Assembly: GCA_964410625.1 (NCBI GenBank) | Contig: CAYPHY010000053.1 | Coordinates: forward strand, 1-33,756 | Direction: 5' to 3' | Source of the DNA: CAYPHY01 sp964410625 | GTDB taxonomy: Bacteria > Chloroflexota > Anaerolineae > Promineifilales > Promineifilaceae | DNA: 33,756 nucleotides | Shown: one piece after another, positions 33,742-33,756 of the stretch | Position numbering within the stretch: the stretch's first letter is position 1 | Layout of the letters: each line of letters starts with the position of its first letter | Translations under genes and position numbers: made by a program | The notes under the pieces: generated by a model | Told to the model about the DNA's origin: nothing | Database searches by the model: none | The model's input: the letters and a program-made list of their open reading frames with translations, nothing else

Positions 33742-33756
33742 AACAATGAACAATGA
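33729..33756. repeat. CAATGAA tandem words at window end
   Basis: CAATGAA starts at 33729, 33736 and 33744, with a partial copy from 33751 to the window edge. The permease stop codon (33739-33741) lies in the second copy. It is probably one arm of another intergenic palindrome continuing outside the window. Confidence 0.75.

Overview
The window is a 33.8 kb piece of a bacterial chromosome carrying 22 protein genes that look intact, one frameshifted gene and one possible leader peptide. I see no rRNA, tRNA, CRISPR array or transposase. The style suggests an uncultured Chloroflexota member (Anaerolineae/Caldilineae-like). The signs are lipoproteins with Pro/Thr-rich linkers, Uma2 and GxxExxY accessory genes, short palindromic repeats between genes, and a very frequent CGGCCG word on both strands. 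This assignment is an inference from style, not from a marker gene; ligA is the best gene here for testing it.

Layout. (1) 0.1-6.7 kb, general functions: a 2H phosphoesterase, an SH3-type lipoprotein, an M23 peptidase, an alpha/beta hydrolase, a zinc-ribbon class III adenylate cyclase, and NAD-dependent DNA ligase (ligA). (2) 7.0-8.9 kb: an ABC exporter half-transporter with a possible 21-codon leader peptide and a hairpin abutting its ribosome binding site. (3) 9.1-16.2 kb, plus strand: a methylamine/betaine demethylation cluster. It holds an MttB-family methyltransferase without pyrrolysine, a free-standing GcvT-like protein, a monomeric-sarcosine-oxidase-like flavoprotein and a dimethylglycine-dehydrogenase-like flavoprotein fused to GcvT. 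Together these could take glycine betaine through dimethylglycine and sarcosine to glycine. (4) 16.2-21.1 kb, minus strand: a frameshifted Uma2 gene, an AAC(6')-like acetyltransferase, an SLC45/GPH-like transporter, and a histidine kinase with a cyclic-nucleotide-binding domain next to a response regulator. (5) 21.2-33.7 kb: a catabolic cluster. On the minus strand lie the three subunits of a molybdenum hydroxylase (xanthine/CO dehydrogenase family, form II), FdrA (AllF), a DUF1116/YlbE protein (AllG), a DUF885-like metallohydrolase, a double-domain cyclase-family amidohydrolase and a GxxExxY gene. Divergent on the plus strand are a DUF2877/YlbF protein (AllH) and a NitT/TauT-type ABC permease.

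The most interesting system is region 5. AllF, AllG and AllH are the components reported in E. coli as oxamate carbamoyltransferase, the last steps of anaerobic allantoin use. Here they sit with a Mo hydroxylase, a ring-opening-type amidohydrolase and an importer, not with allantoin genes. This suggests a distinct N-heterocycle or ureide degradation pathway ending in carbamoyl transfer. The molybdenum subunit is separated from its two partner subunits by about 7 kb of the other pathway genes.

A second theme is the repeats. Many intergenic gaps hold a palindrome built from short repeated words, each gap with its own word family (CGCGGAT, TTCGTG, GGAGACT, GATGAAGG and others). Several of these supply the stop codon of the upstream gene, one word family also occurs in frame inside fdrA, and one pair of 28-bp arms brackets the GxxExxY gene like a mobile cassette.
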